NCBI GenBank assembly: GCA_900551325.1 | Contig: URVM01000011.1 | Coordinates: 56,394-120,393 of the forward strand | Length of the DNA stretch: 64,000 nucleotides | Reading direction: 5' to 3' | Source of the DNA: an uncultured Eubacteriales bacterium | GTDB lineage: Bacteria > Bacillota > Clostridia > Lachnospirales > Cellulosilyticaceae | Shown: positions 18,083 to 26,589 of the stretch, one piece after another | Layout: every line of letters starts with the position of its first letter | Numbering within the stretch: position 1 is the first letter of the stretch | The notes under the pieces: generated by a model | Told to the model about the DNA's origin: nothing | Databases searched by the model: none | What the model saw: the letters and a program-made list of their open reading frames with translations, nothing else | Position numbers and translations under genes: made by a program

Positions 18083-18436
18083 ATGAAGTTCTCCAACTTT
18101 CATATACGTATAGGCAACAAGGAAGTCCGTGGTATTTGGGGTGCTATTTTGGCTATCTTAATCCTCATCCCTGTGCTAACCTTAGTAGGGTTTATTTTAA
18201 CAGCAGTCTTTTCTATTGTAGGTGTTGTATTAGGTATCGCTTTTACCCTTATACTTGCAGTTATAGGAGTAGCCATCCTTGTTGGACTCATCTCACTTAT
18301 TCTTCCTAAAAGTTGGCGTGAAAAATTAGGTATCTATGTGAATTTTAGTCGTACCAAGTCTAAACCACATAAACCTACTACAACTCCAGATGGTAAGCCA
18401 ATAGTAGATGTAGATTTTAAAGAAGAAGATAAATAA
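18083..18436 (+). CDS. Small two-to-three-helix membrane protein
   Basis: A 117-residue protein with a short N-terminal amphipathic piece, a long hydrophobic stretch of about 60 residues (20-82) that holds two or three transmembrane helices, and a charged cytoplasmic tail ending in a Pro/Thr-rich segment and VDVDFKEEDK. I do not recognise a family. AAGGAGG is 7 nt before the ATG, and a strong hairpin follows the stop immediately. The 220-bp spacer upstream contains a possible -10 box TATACT (about 18032) but no convincing -35. Confidence 0.75.
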   Translation: MKFSNFHIRIGNKEVRGIWGAILAILILIPVLTLVGFILTAVFSIVGVVLGIAFTLILAVIGVAILVGLISLILPKSWREKLGIYVNFSRTKSKPHKPTTTPDGKPIVDVDFKEEDK

Positions 18437-18484
18437 AAATAGGTTACCTCTTATCTCATTAAATAAGTGGTAACCTTTATTTTA
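18437..18484. terminator. Bidirectional intrinsic terminator
   Basis: AAATAGGTTACC with a continuing TCTTAT pairs with ATAAG and GGTAACCTTTATTT across a 7-nt loop. It lies between the converging membrane-protein and araC-type genes. Confidence 0.88.
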
Positions 18485-19282
18485 TTTAATTATATTTTGT
18501 TTTCTATACTGAAAAGGTGAAATACCATATTTCTTCTTAAAGCATCTTGAAAAATAACCAATTTCTCTAAAGCCACAAGAATATGCAATTTCTGTAATGC
18601 CCATCTTTGATTGAATAAGTAAATGGGTGGCTTTCTCCAACCTAAACTCAATCAAATATTCTTGTGGGGAGATCCCTAATATTTTCTTAAACACTCTAAA
18701 TAGATAAGTTCTTTCTATCCCTATATAGTTTGCAATCTGACCAATACTAATATTATAAGAATAATTGTTTTGAATAAACTTGGTAGCTTTATTTACATAT
18801 TCATCTTGTGGGATAATAGCTGGCTCTTCATCTCTCATTAAAATAGCAAAAAATAAGTAAGCATAACCTATTTGTTCATATTCATTTACCCTATACTTAG
18901 CTCCACCAAGTGCTAGTTTGTGTAAAATACGCTGTAATTCCTCGTCTTTAGTATAGTTTAATATAGGCTGACCCTTACTTAAACCACATTCTTCTAATAA
19001 TTTACTTGCGTGCTTTCCATTAAAACCTATCCAATAATATCTCCATGGGTCTTCATAATCCGCTTGGTAAAAGGTAATCTCTCCAGGTGTAATGAGAAAC
19101 CCTTGTCCCTGACCTAACTCATATGTATGATTTCCTGCAGTGAATTTCCCTTTTCCCTTTACAATATAATGGATAAGGTAATGGTCACGAATAGCAGGTC
19201 CAAAAGAATGCCCTTTATCACAAACTTCCCAACCTGGTTGATAAACATATAAATCCTTCGTTTCATTATGGAAGCTTTCCAT
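18482..19282 (-). CDS. AraC-family regulator, probable activator of melA
   Basis: A 266-residue regulator with an N-terminal cupin sugar-sensing domain (about residues 15-130, including HYIVKGKGKFTAGNHTYEL) and a C-terminal double helix-turn-helix AraC domain (about 165-263; ISIGQIANYIGIERTYLFRVFKK, then the second helix pair ending GFREIGYFSRCFKKKYGISPFQYR). This organisation is that of MsmR/RafR/MelR-type activators. It is divergent from melA across a 146-bp spacer, so control of melA is likely. Confidence 0.9.
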   Translation of the reverse strand: MESFHNETKDLYVYQPGWEVCDKGHSFGPAIRDHYLIHYIVKGKGKFTAGNHTYELGQGQGFLITPGEITFYQADYEDPWRYYWIGFNGKHASKLLEECGLSKGQPILNYTKDEELQRILHKLALGGAKYRVNEYEQIGYAYLFFAILMRDEEPAIIPQDEYVNKATKFIQNNYSYNISIGQIANYIGIERTYLFRVFKKILGISPQEYLIEFRLEKATHLLIQSKMGITEIAYSCGFREIGYFSRCFKKKYGISPFQYRKQNIIK

Positions 19283-19428
19283 CTGATTCCCTTTCCCTCT
19301 ACTTTCATTATTTCTTATATTCTATATGTTACAACATAAGTACAAATTTTAGCAACATTCCACTCTTTCACTTTCACCTTTTAAGTCTTATGCTAAAACT
19401 ATAAATAAACTATTTTCAGGAGGGTTTT

Positions 19429-20745
19429 ATGATTAAAATAACTTTTTTAGGTGCAGGCAGTACTGTTTTTTCAAAAAATGTTTTAGGTGATTGTATCTAT
19501 ACACCAGAATTAAAAGATTTACATATTGCTCTTTTTGATATTGATCCTATACGTCTAGAAGATTCTAAGCGTATGCTTGATAATATTAATAAAAACTCTG
19601 GTAGAACAGATGTAACCATTACTTCTCACCTTGATCGTAAAGAAGCTTTACAAGATGCTAAATATGTAGTCAATGCGGTTCAAATAGGGGGATATGACCC
19701 TTGTACAATTACAGATTTTGAAGTTCCTAAAAAATACGGCCTTAGACAAACTATTGCTGATACTTCTGGTATTGGTGGTATCTTTAGAGCACTTCGTACT
19801 ATTCCTGTAATGGATGCATTTGCTCGTGATATGGAAGAAGTTTGTCCTGATGCTTTATTTATTAACTATACAAATCCTATGAGTGCCCTTACTGGCTATA
19901 TGCAACGTTATACCTCTATTAAAACTGTAGGACTTTGTCATAGCGTTCAATCTTGTGTACCTGAACTTCTTAAAACACTTAAGATGGAAGAATACAAAGA
20001 TAATTGCAAATGGGAAATTGCAGGAATTAATCACCAAGCATGGCTCCTTAAAATTACTGATTTAGAAGGTAATGACCTGTACCCAGAAATCAAAAAACGT
20101 GCCAAAGATCCAAATGGTGATTACAACAAAGATTGGGACTTAGTACGCCTTGATATGATGGATCGTTTTGGTTACTACATCACTGAATCTAGTGAACATA
20201 CTGCAGAATATACTATGTGGCATATTAAATCTAAGTATCCTGAACTTATTGAGAAATACAAAATTCCTCTTGATGAATATCCTCGTCGCTGTATTAATCA
20301 AATTAATGGTTGGGAAAAAATGCGTGATGAATTAGTTCATGATGAAAATCTTACTCATACTAAATCTCATGAATTTGCAGCTTATATTATTAAAGCTATG
20401 GAACTTGACCAACCTTACCGTATTCATGGTAATGTATTAAATACAGGGCTTATCACTAACTTACCTAACAATGCTTGCGTAGAGGTAGCCTGTCTTGTAG
20501 ACCGTAATGGTATTAATCCTTGCTATGTAGGTGACCTTCCAGAACAATGTGCAGCTATTAACCGTACTATGATTAATGTTCAACTCCTTACACTTAAAGC
20601 AGCTACTACCCTTGAGAAACAATATGTTTATATGGCAGCTATGCTTGATCCTCATACAGGTTCTGAACTTTCTATGGATGAAATCAAGTCTTTATGTGAT
20701 GACTTATTTGAGGCACATAAAGATTGGTTACCAGCTTACAAATAA
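19429..20745 (+). CDS. melA: Alpha-galactosidase, glycoside hydrolase family 4
   Basis: A 438-residue cytoplasmic GH4 enzyme, which hydrolyses alpha-galactosides by an NAD+- and Mn2+-dependent redox-elimination mechanism. The Rossmann loop GAGSTVF is at 8-14, NYTNP at 146-150, and the metal ligands are C170 in GLCHS and H202 in NHQAW. The GLCHSVQ signature is the MelA subgroup form rather than the 6-phospho-glucosidase or glucosidase forms. AGGAGGG is before the ATG, and a terminator follows. The divergent AraC regulator fits a substrate-inducible gene. Confidence 0.93.
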   Translation: MIKITFLGAGSTVFSKNVLGDCIYTPELKDLHIALFDIDPIRLEDSKRMLDNINKNSGRTDVTITSHLDRKEALQDAKYVVNAVQIGGYDPCTITDFEVPKKYGLRQTIADTSGIGGIFRALRTIPVMDAFARDMEEVCPDALFINYTNPMSALTGYMQRYTSIKTVGLCHSVQSCVPELLKTLKMEEYKDNCKWEIAGINHQAWLLKITDLEGNDLYPEIKKRAKDPNGDYNKDWDLVRLDMMDRFGYYITESSEHTAEYTMWHIKSKYPELIEKYKIPLDEYPRRCINQINGWEKMRDELVHDENLTHTKSHEFAAYIIKAMELDQPYRIHGNVLNTGLITNLPNNACVEVACLVDRNGINPCYVGDLPEQCAAINRTMINVQLLTLKAATTLEKQYVYMAAMLDPHTGSELSMDEIKSLCDDLFEAHKDWLPAYK

Positions 20746-20767
20746 AATATTTTACTTACTTAATGTA

Positions 20768-20810
20768 AAATTTAAAGGCTATACCTTTTGCAGGTATAGC
20801 CTTTAAATTT
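20768..20810. terminator. Bidirectional intrinsic terminator
   Basis: An 18-bp perfect stem, AAATTTAAAGGCTATACC (20768-20785) with its complement at 20793-20810 and a 7-nt loop, between melA and the converging Nudix gene. Confidence 0.92.
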
Positions 20811-21265
20811 TATTTTAGAAAATGTAACCATTCTCTATTCTTAGAGTCTAGCTGTATAAAGTTTTCATTTAATCTTTCGTCTAAAAATACTTGAAGCATT
20901 TTATCAAATCCATCAGCAAGGGATAAACTATGTATACTTTCAAGTGGTGTCCAAAATACTTCTCCCTCATCTGTTCTTTCAAGAAGCTCCCCACTATAAG
21001 TAGAAGTTTTAAACAGAAAGACTATATAACGTTTACTTTCCCCACACCAATCCTTTACGCCACATAGTGTAATATCTTTAATATCTAAACCAGTCTCTTC
21101 CTTCACCTCACGAATCACCGAATCTGTAACAGACTCAAAAGGTTCTATATGTCCTCCTGGGAAAGCAATTCCTCTCCAACCTGGCTTAACTCGGTTTTGT
21201 ACTAAAACCCTTTCTGTCTTTTCATCTTCAATCATACACATATTAGTAAGTTCTACATATTCCAT
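20810..21265 (-). CDS. Nudix hydrolase, MTH1/MutT-like
   Basis: A 151-residue Nudix hydrolase with a complete Nudix box at residues 38-60 (G38, E44, R52-E53, E56-E57, G59). The sequence PGWRGIAFPGGHIEP before it resembles the 8-oxo-dGTP diphosphatase group, so a role in cleaning oxidised nucleotides is plausible; other nucleoside diphosphate substrates cannot be excluded. It is the last gene of a run that starts with the ABC-2 ATPase at 25709, 38 bp after the GNAT gene. Confidence 0.88.
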   Translation of the reverse strand: MEYVELTNMCMIEDEKTERVLVQNRVKPGWRGIAFPGGHIEPFESVTDSVIREVKEETGLDIKDITLCGVKDWCGESKRYIVFLFKTSTYSGELLERTDEGEVFWTPLESIHSLSLADGFDKMLQVFLDERLNENFIQLDSKNREWLHFLK

Positions 21266-21303
21266 TTCAAATCCTCATTTCTATTTAGCTTTAGTAAAAG
21301 GTC

Positions 21304-22134
21304 TTACTCCTTTATCATATTAATCTCAGCTTCATTACTTACAAAGCCCATACTTTGATAGAGATGTATAGCTCCTTCATTACATTCATCTGCCATTAAG
21401 AATGCTCTTTTTGCTCCTACCATGATTCCATAGTTATATGCCTTTTTGATTAATTCCCTAGCTATACCTCTTCCTTGATACATAGGATGTACAGCTACTT
21501 CTCTTATCCATAAAATTGCACCCTTCTCACTTTCATGACCGTAAGTCGCTACACAAATCATTCCTACTATTTTATCCTCTATCTTTTTAACAAATATCTT
21601 ACTGTTTCTAGCATACTCTGGCAATGCTGGTTCTTTTCCTTCCATCCAATTAGCTATCCATCCTGCTGATTGACCAGAAAATCCTCTACTTTGTCCTTTG
21701 CAAGCTAAGGTAACTTGTGATACACTCTCACACTCATCTTCTTGCATAACTTCTATTAATAAGTCCTCTTTAAAATTATCTTCTAGTCTTTCTAATTGCT
21801 CTTTAATACTCCCTACAAAATACTCATTCCATACAGCATACATTTTAAAACCTATTTCTTTTAAGTTTTCTACCCACTCTTTAGGCACAAATCCTATTAG
21901 CCCCTTAGTGTCCTTGATCTTCTCTAAATTTACTAATATATCTACCTCATTACACGCCCAATGGTATTTATAAAATTGATCTTCTACACTATAACCGTGG
22001 ATCAAAATAACCCTATCGTTATTATATAGAATATTATATTCCTTTATTTCTTCGTAATCCGTATAGGCTAACGAATGATATTTAAACCTATCTAAACTAT
22101 TTTTGATTGCTTCATACTCTACTATTGTAATCAT
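21304..22134 (-). CDS. GNAT-family acetyltransferase
   Basis: A 276-residue protein. The C-terminal half (about 130-276) is a canonical GNAT domain with the acetyl-CoA loop VAVHPMYQGRGIARELI (motif R/Q-x-x-G-x-A) and the terminal NEGAIHLYQSMGF helix. The N-terminal half is a degenerate, possibly GNAT-like domain. The substrate is unknown. AAGGGGG lies before the ATG. It is preceded by the YfjL-like gene (77-bp gap, no terminator seen) and followed by the Nudix gene. Confidence 0.85.
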   Translation of the reverse strand: MITIVEYEAIKNSLDRFKYHSLAYTDYEEIKEYNILYNNDRVILIHGYSVEDQFYKYHWACNEVDILVNLEKIKDTKGLIGFVPKEWVENLKEIGFKMYAVWNEYFVGSIKEQLERLEDNFKEDLLIEVMQEDECESVSQVTLACKGQSRGFSGQSAGWIANWMEGKEPALPEYARNSKIFVKKIEDKIVGMICVATYGHESEKGAILWIREVAVHPMYQGRGIARELIKKAYNYGIMVGAKRAFLMADECNEGAIHLYQSMGFVSNEAEINMIKE

Positions 22135-22211
22135 GATTTCCCCCTTTAATTATGTTTATATAAACTTAAATTTTTATTACTTCATCTGTGTTTTATTCTT
22201 CTAATTAAGTT

Positions 22212-23051
22212 TTATTTTTGACTCAACTCCCCATCTTTTTTAGCATCTTGCTCCTTATAGTATGCTTTCACTAATTTATCGACCTCTTCTATACGTTGTT
22301 CTAAACCTTCTTCATAAATATCACTATATAAAAAATCATTCACTCGGACTTCATCATCAGATCTTGGTTGTTCACCTTCTTCTCTAGGTTTTTGAAGTAC
22401 AAAATCTATAGCATAGAAAGGTACACCTTCTTTATCGAAAATATTTTTTATATCTAGTAATATTTCAGCTACCCTTTTCACACTTACATCCTGATCCTCA
22501 GTGTAGAATATAATATGTCCTGCCTCTTTGCCAAGTTCTTCTATATTATAGTCTTTATCTAATTCTAAACTTTCTATATCTATACCATATATAGGACCAA
22601 AATAATCCTTATCCTGTACCACTTCTTTTATTTTAAGCTCTCCAAAGTCAATGTCGCTTTTATATGGAAAATCCACACTTCCAAATACACCTTCTACCAT
22701 AGAACGATAAACTTTATCAATTCTTTCATATGTATTCCATCTTTTAACTACATTTCCTTCATAAGAGTCATAGCGCACCTTACCATTTTGTGATATATCT
22801 ATTGAAAAATAAGTATCTATACTTATAGGAGATGTAACATAAGCATGGTAACGCCCATCCTTAAAACTATAAGAAACATCAGAAACCTCTAGTTCCATAT
22901 GAGAGTAATTAGCCTCAATATATTGTTTGGCTGTATTCTTAGCAATCATTTTGGAAATAGGATTTCCAACAAGACTATTTGCTACCCATAATATACCACC
23001 TATTAATGTAAAGGCTACTACACCTGCTAAAATCTTTATAAATTTATTCAT
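22212..23051 (-). CDS. Membrane-anchored YfjL-like protein
   Basis: A 279-residue protein with one N-terminal transmembrane segment (about residues 5-27) and a large extracytoplasmic alpha/beta part with a very acidic, Glu-rich tail. It resembles the B. subtilis YfjL-type family, whose function is unknown. The chosen ATG (23051) follows GGAAGAG and comes one base after the stop of the previous gene, so translation is coupled; a longer frame only reads back through that gene. It probably belongs to the ABC-2 exporter unit as an accessory protein. Confidence 0.78.
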   Translation of the reverse strand: MNKFIKILAGVVAFTLIGGILWVANSLVGNPISKMIAKNTAKQYIEANYSHMELEVSDVSYSFKDGRYHAYVTSPISIDTYFSIDISQNGKVRYDSYEGNVVKRWNTYERIDKVYRSMVEGVFGSVDFPYKSDIDFGELKIKEVVQDKDYFGPIYGIDIESLELDKDYNIEELGKEAGHIIFYTEDQDVSVKRVAEILLDIKNIFDKEGVPFYAIDFVLQKPREEGEQPRSDDEVRVNDFLYSDIYEEGLEQRIEEVDKLVKAYYKEQDAKKDGELSQK

Positions 23052-23052
23052 A

Positions 23053-23409
23053 TTATTTCTCTTCCTTTCTAAAAGCAATAAAAAGTAAGAAACCAATTAA
23101 AACACCTAAAGCACATAATCCACTATAAATAAGTGCCCAAAAGCTAGGTGCCACAACTACTGCTCCCCACTCAGCTCTATCAATCATGCCTTCCAGCATA
23201 TACTTAATAAAATGCCCTACATAAACAATTACAAAAATCATAATTGGTAAATAATAAGCTTTCTGACGTAAAGCAAAAAATCCTATTATACCAATGGCAG
23301 GCATAATGAGTACATTATAAAACATACCTGCACTTTCAGTAAGTCCAACACCAACAAATACACCAATCAAAATTATTGCCATTGCAATTATAAAAAGTTG
23401 TTTTCGCAT
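23053..23409 (-). CDS. Small membrane protein of the ABC-2 cluster
   Basis: A 118-residue protein with four predicted transmembrane helices (about 5-24, 28-45, 49-68, 85-112). It starts at the ATG (23409) that follows AAAGGAGG; an upstream in-frame start lies inside the preceding permease gene. No family recognised. It sits between the exporter permease and the YfjL-like gene with nearly no spacing, so it is likely an accessory subunit of the same system. Confidence 0.78.
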   Translation of the reverse strand: MRKQLFIIAMAIILIGVFVGVGLTESAGMFYNVLIMPAIGIIGFFALRQKAYYLPIMIFVIVYVGHFIKYMLEGMIDRAEWGAVVVAPSFWALIYSGLCALGVLIGFLLFIAFRKEEK

Positions 23410-23432
23410 CCTTGCACCTCCTTTAATTACAT

Positions 23433-24110
23433 CTAATCTATTATTTTTTTCATCTTGCTTCCAAACAACCATACTTCTATTGCTAATAAGACGATTAAAG
23501 ATAGACTATAAGTTCCTATCTCAACTTGTTCTTTTAGCATCAAACAGTACAATGTATCAGAAGGTACAATGAAGAACCATTTAGTAAAAGTACTTTCTCC
23601 TAATATACGTAAAAAGGGAACGATCAAAATAAGACTAGAAAATTTCATAAAGGTAAGCCCTTGGATTTTGTTTTTACACACAATTGTCAAAACACCTAGC
23701 GCTAGGGGAGTGAGCAAAAGTATTTGTAAAATAATCATTATCTTCCCTAAAGAGTTTAAGGATATATCTATTCCTAATATTAGAGTTAAACTCCCTATTA
23801 AACTTATTCCTAAACTCACTATCACCCGATAAAAAAAGTACCCCTTTAACCCTATAGGACTTATGGCATAAAATCTAAGCATATTTTCATCTTTATCATC
23901 TAACACACGAAACCCCACACCCATTCCACTTGTAATGACTAGCATTGCTACAAATAAATACTTTATATAAGGAAGAAAAGACTGTAAAAAGTTTAATCTT
24001 ATCAATACAACTCTATAAGCTATAAGCATAATAACAGGAATAAATAAGCAAATGAGTGTCATTGGATCTTTCTTCAAATAAGTTAAATCATTCTTAAATA
24101 GTGTCCCCAT
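23433..24110 (-). CDS. ABC-2 type exporter permease (second)
   Basis: A 225-residue permease with about six transmembrane helices, beginning LFKNDLTYLKKDPM (amphipathic coupling helix) and containing the ABC-2-type ISPIGLKGYFFYRVIVSL segment. It forms the membrane half of the exporter together with the product of 24124-24873 and the ATPase at 24870-25709. GAGGAAG precedes the ATG, 13 bp after the previous gene. Confidence 0.85.
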   Translation of the reverse strand: MGTLFKNDLTYLKKDPMTLICLFIPVIMLIAYRVVLIRLNFLQSFLPYIKYLFVAMLVITSGMGVGFRVLDDKDENMLRFYAISPIGLKGYFFYRVIVSLGISLIGSLTLILGIDISLNSLGKIMIILQILLLTPLALGVLTIVCKNKIQGLTFMKFSSLILIVPFLRILGESTFTKWFFIVPSDTLYCLMLKEQVEIGTYSLSLIVLLAIEVWLFGSKMKKIID

Positions 24111-24123
24111 AATCTTCCTCTTT

Positions 24124-24873
24124 TCAACTTCTAAATATACGGTTTATTACAACCTGCTGGGTTAATTTAAAAACTATACCAAGACACACTATTAAGTAAA
24201 TAAAGTCTTTCCACATAACCCCTTCACCCTTTATTCCACGACTTATAAGACACATTACACTATAAGTAGGTATAAACTTAAAAATTTGAATATCCAAAAT
24301 ACCTAAGTAATTAAAAAAAGGTGGTGCTACTGCCATACAAGCTATGCTCATGAAAATAAGAAATTGATTGCTACTCTTTGAGTAAGCCCCCATTATCATG
24401 CCTAGTAAAGTAAATAAACTAGCCCCTAGTCCTAATCCTACCCATAAAGTAAGAAGATTGACCTGCTTTCCAACTGTTACTATAGCAATGACAGTACCTA
24501 GAATAAGAGAAATAAAAAGAAGTGATGCAACTTTACTTATAATATAACCTTCACTTCCTAAAGGCGTCACGCCTATTCCCTTTGGGACACCCTGATTCTT
24601 TTCTAAAAGTAAAATGCCACCTACAAAAATCATGCCAAGAAAAGTCGGGTCTGTTAAAAGCACTAAAGTTGTTGCTAGCTCTTTGTAAGGTCCTGGTACA
24701 TAACTTAAGAGCACAATATATAGAGCATTAACTACAATATATAGGGCATACATACCATTTTTACAATGAAGTCTCATCTCATGCTTGGTAAAATGCCATA
24801 TATATTTTAGATAGCTATTTTTCTTTCTATTTATAACTATATGCTTACTCCCACTCACTTCATGTGAACTCAT
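24124..24873 (-). CDS. ABC-2 type exporter permease (first)
   Basis: A 249-residue membrane protein with a cytoplasmic N-terminal extension and six predicted helices. The motif TPLGSEGYIISKVASLLFISL (shortened here: TPLGSEGYIISK) is the counterpart of the segment seen in the next permease and is usual in ABC-2 fluoroquinolone/bacitracin-type exporters. Its ATG overlaps the ATPase stop (ATGA). Confidence 0.87.
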   Translation of the reverse strand: MSSHEVSGSKHIVINRKKNSYLKYIWHFTKHEMRLHCKNGMYALYIVVNALYIVLLSYVPGPYKELATTLVLLTDPTFLGMIFVGGILLLEKNQGVPKGIGVTPLGSEGYIISKVASLLFISLILGTVIAIVTVGKQVNLLTLWVGLGLGASLFTLLGMIMGAYSKSSNQFLIFMSIACMAVAPPFFNYLGILDIQIFKFIPTYSVMCLISRGIKGEGVMWKDFIYLIVCLGIVFKLTQQVVINRIFRS

Positions 24874-25709
24874 ACTAACACCCTTCCTGTTACAAGGGTA
24901 AAAATCTCCTCTAAGCTTTTAGTCTTTGTCTCTAAACTTAAGACTTCCCCCTGTTTAAGTGCCTCTATAAAACACCCATTATTCCCTAATCCCTTAAGTG
25001 GATAAGTAAATTTCCCCTTTGTAGTTATCAACTCAGCTTCTTCTGTGCCATATTTAGCTTTTAGCTCACTTGGTGCACCTATCTCTTTGATACTACCTTC
25101 TACAATAAAGGCTACCTTGTCACATACTTGCTCTGCAAAAGTCATATTGTGAGTGGTGAGTACCACTGTTTTACCTTGTTTCTTATAATTTTCTAAGCTC
25201 CGCCTAATAATAGCTGTATGGTTAGGATCAAGTCCTGATGTTGGTTCATCTAAGAAAAGAATCTTTGGCGATCCAATTTGTGCACGACAATAGTTTAGAC
25301 GCATCTTCATCCCCTTTGAAATCTGAGATACTTTTTTATGTCTGTGTTCAAAAAGTCCCACTTCCTTTAAAAGAACATTCCAATCAGCAGGATTCTTATA
25401 TAATCCTGCAAAAGACTTAAGATTTTCTTTTACTGTAAGCTGTTCATATAAGTTAGGTAGTTCAAAGCCTACTCCTATCTCTTCATAATACTTAGTTCCT
25501 TGCTTAGCTACTTCTACTCCCATAACACATACAGAACCACTATAGTTTTTCTCAAGTCCTAAGAGTACTTTTTGCAAAGTACTTTTACCTGCTCCTGAAG
25601 GCCCCAAAAACCCAAATATTTCCCCTTCTTCTACTTTAAAGTTAAGCCCCTTTAACGCTTCCTCTTTAGCTTTTCTATAAGTAAAGTGTAATTGTGCAAC
25701 TTTAATCAT
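24870..25709 (-). CDS. ABC-2 exporter ATP-binding protein
   Basis: A 279-residue ABC ATPase. Walker A is GPSGAGKST at 36-44, the signature is a variant (ISKGMKMRL instead of LSGGQ), and Walker B is ILFLDEPTSGLD, followed by the switch His in LTTHNM. The variant signature is common in the BcrA/CcmA-like exporter subfamily. The start at 25709 follows GGGGAG; an upstream ATG in frame has no ribosome binding site. It heads the exporter operon and is preceded by the six-copy 15-bp repeat. Confidence 0.93.
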   Translation of the reverse strand: MIKVAQLHFTYRKAKEEALKGLNFKVEEGEIFGFLGPSGAGKSTLQKVLLGLEKNYSGSVCVMGVEVAKQGTKYYEEIGVGFELPNLYEQLTVKENLKSFAGLYKNPADWNVLLKEVGLFEHRHKKVSQISKGMKMRLNYCRAQIGSPKILFLDEPTSGLDPNHTAIIRRSLENYKKQGKTVVLTTHNMTFAEQVCDKVAFIVEGSIKEIGAPSELKAKYGTEEAELITTKGKFTYPLKGLGNNGCFIEALKQGEVLSLETKTKSLEEIFTLVTGRVLV

Positions 25710-25773
25710 TTCATTCTCCCCTTTTACTACTTTCAAATTTTCGCCCTTACCTAATTCCTTATTGTATCAATTG

Positions 25774-25863
25774 ATCTTAAATTAACTTATCTTAAACAAA
25801 TTTACCTTAGACTAATTTACCTTGGGTTAATTTATCTTAGATTAATTTATCTTAAATTAATTT
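25774..25863. repeat. Six tandem 15-bp repeats upstream of the ABC-2 operon
   Basis: Six consecutive imperfect copies of ATCTTAAATTAATTT, starting at 25774, 25789, 25804, 25819, 25834 and 25849. Copies 1, 5 and 6 are closest to the consensus; copy 4 diverges most (ACCTTGGGTTAATTT). The array ends 64 bp before the ATPase start codon and 50 bp after the tetR stop, so it fills the only available promoter region. Confidence 0.85.
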
Positions 25864-25912
25864 TCTTTAAAGTAGCCTTATTCTGTATGAATCTATTTTT
25901 AATCTTTAACCC

Positions 25913-26488
25913 CTACTTTCCTTTAAGCATACCTAAAATAAATAAATTACAATATTCAATAAAGGCTTTTTTCCCTTCTTGTAAACTATGTTGACTCTTA
26001 CCTATAAAAATTAATGCTTCTAAAAAAGATACAGCCAACATCCCTGCTAACTTTTCTTTCTTCACATCTCCTAAATGCTCTAATATATGCTCTTTCCCCA
26101 ACTTTAAAAATTCTTTCCTATAGCTTTCATATTTCGTTCCAATACATCCTTCCATTAAAATAATAAACGGTTTACTAAGTAGCCTATCAAACCCAAGCTG
26201 TTCAAAAGCTTCTTTAAACTTTTCTTCATTCCAAGTTTCAAGTTCCTTCAAATCCATAAGTGGTCTATCATGTTCTTTAAAAAATCTTTCTATAGTCTTA
26301 GGTAGCTCCCCCACTACTGCATCTAGTAAGGCTTCCTTACTACTAAAATAATTATAAAGATTCCCTTGTGTAGTATTCGCCTTTTTTGCAATGCTTCGCA
26401 TTGAGGCTTCTTTAAATCCTCTTTTTAGAAATTCTTGTTCTGCTATGTTTATAATACTCTCACGCATTTCTTCTTTAAGTATTTGCAT
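25913..26488 (-). CDS. TetR-family transcriptional regulator
   Basis: A 191-residue regulator. The N-terminal helix-turn-helix (about residues 8-55) shows the TetR pattern: IAEQEFLKRGFKEASMRSIA, then TTQGNLYNYFSSKEALL in outline. The C-terminal ligand domain is unique. It lies just upstream of, and in the same direction as, the ABC-2 exporter genes and is the obvious candidate controller. Its own promoter carries an inverted repeat suited to autorepression. The ribosome binding site (AGGGGAT) is moderate. Confidence 0.92.
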   Translation of the reverse strand: MQILKEEMRESIINIAEQEFLKRGFKEASMRSIAKKANTTQGNLYNYFSSKEALLDAVVGELPKTIERFFKEHDRPLMDLKELETWNEEKFKEAFEQLGFDRLLSKPFIILMEGCIGTKYESYRKEFLKLGKEHILEHLGDVKKEKLAGMLAVSFLEALIFIGKSQHSLQEGKKAFIEYCNLFILGMLKGK

Positions 26489-26516
26489 AAAAAAATCCCC
26501 TGTTCATTTTTCCTTA

Positions 26517-26545
26517 AGTATAGGCTTCTTCTATACTAAGGTCAA
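26517..26545 (-). promoter_or_regulatory. tetR promoter with overlapping operator
   Basis: On the minus strand TTGACC (26540-26545) is 17 bp from TATACT (26517-26522). An exact dyad, AGTATAG-7-CTATACT (26517-26537), covers the spacer and the -10 box, the normal layout for a TetR autorepression operator. A direct repeat CTGTTCATTTTT flanks the region at 26500-26511 and 26580-26591. Confidence 0.75.
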
Positions 26546-26589
26546 TGAAAGAGGATTATTAAAAATCAGAACTTAACATCTGTTCATTT

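Noticed and set aside
19325..19336. Palindrome ATGTTACAACAT as AraC operator of melA
   Set aside because: AraC proteins bind direct repeats and the dyad is short; no second copy nearby, so I do not list it.
20576..20806. 76-codon frame overlapping the end of melA
   Set aside because: Lies in another frame of melA and runs into the terminator; no start signal.
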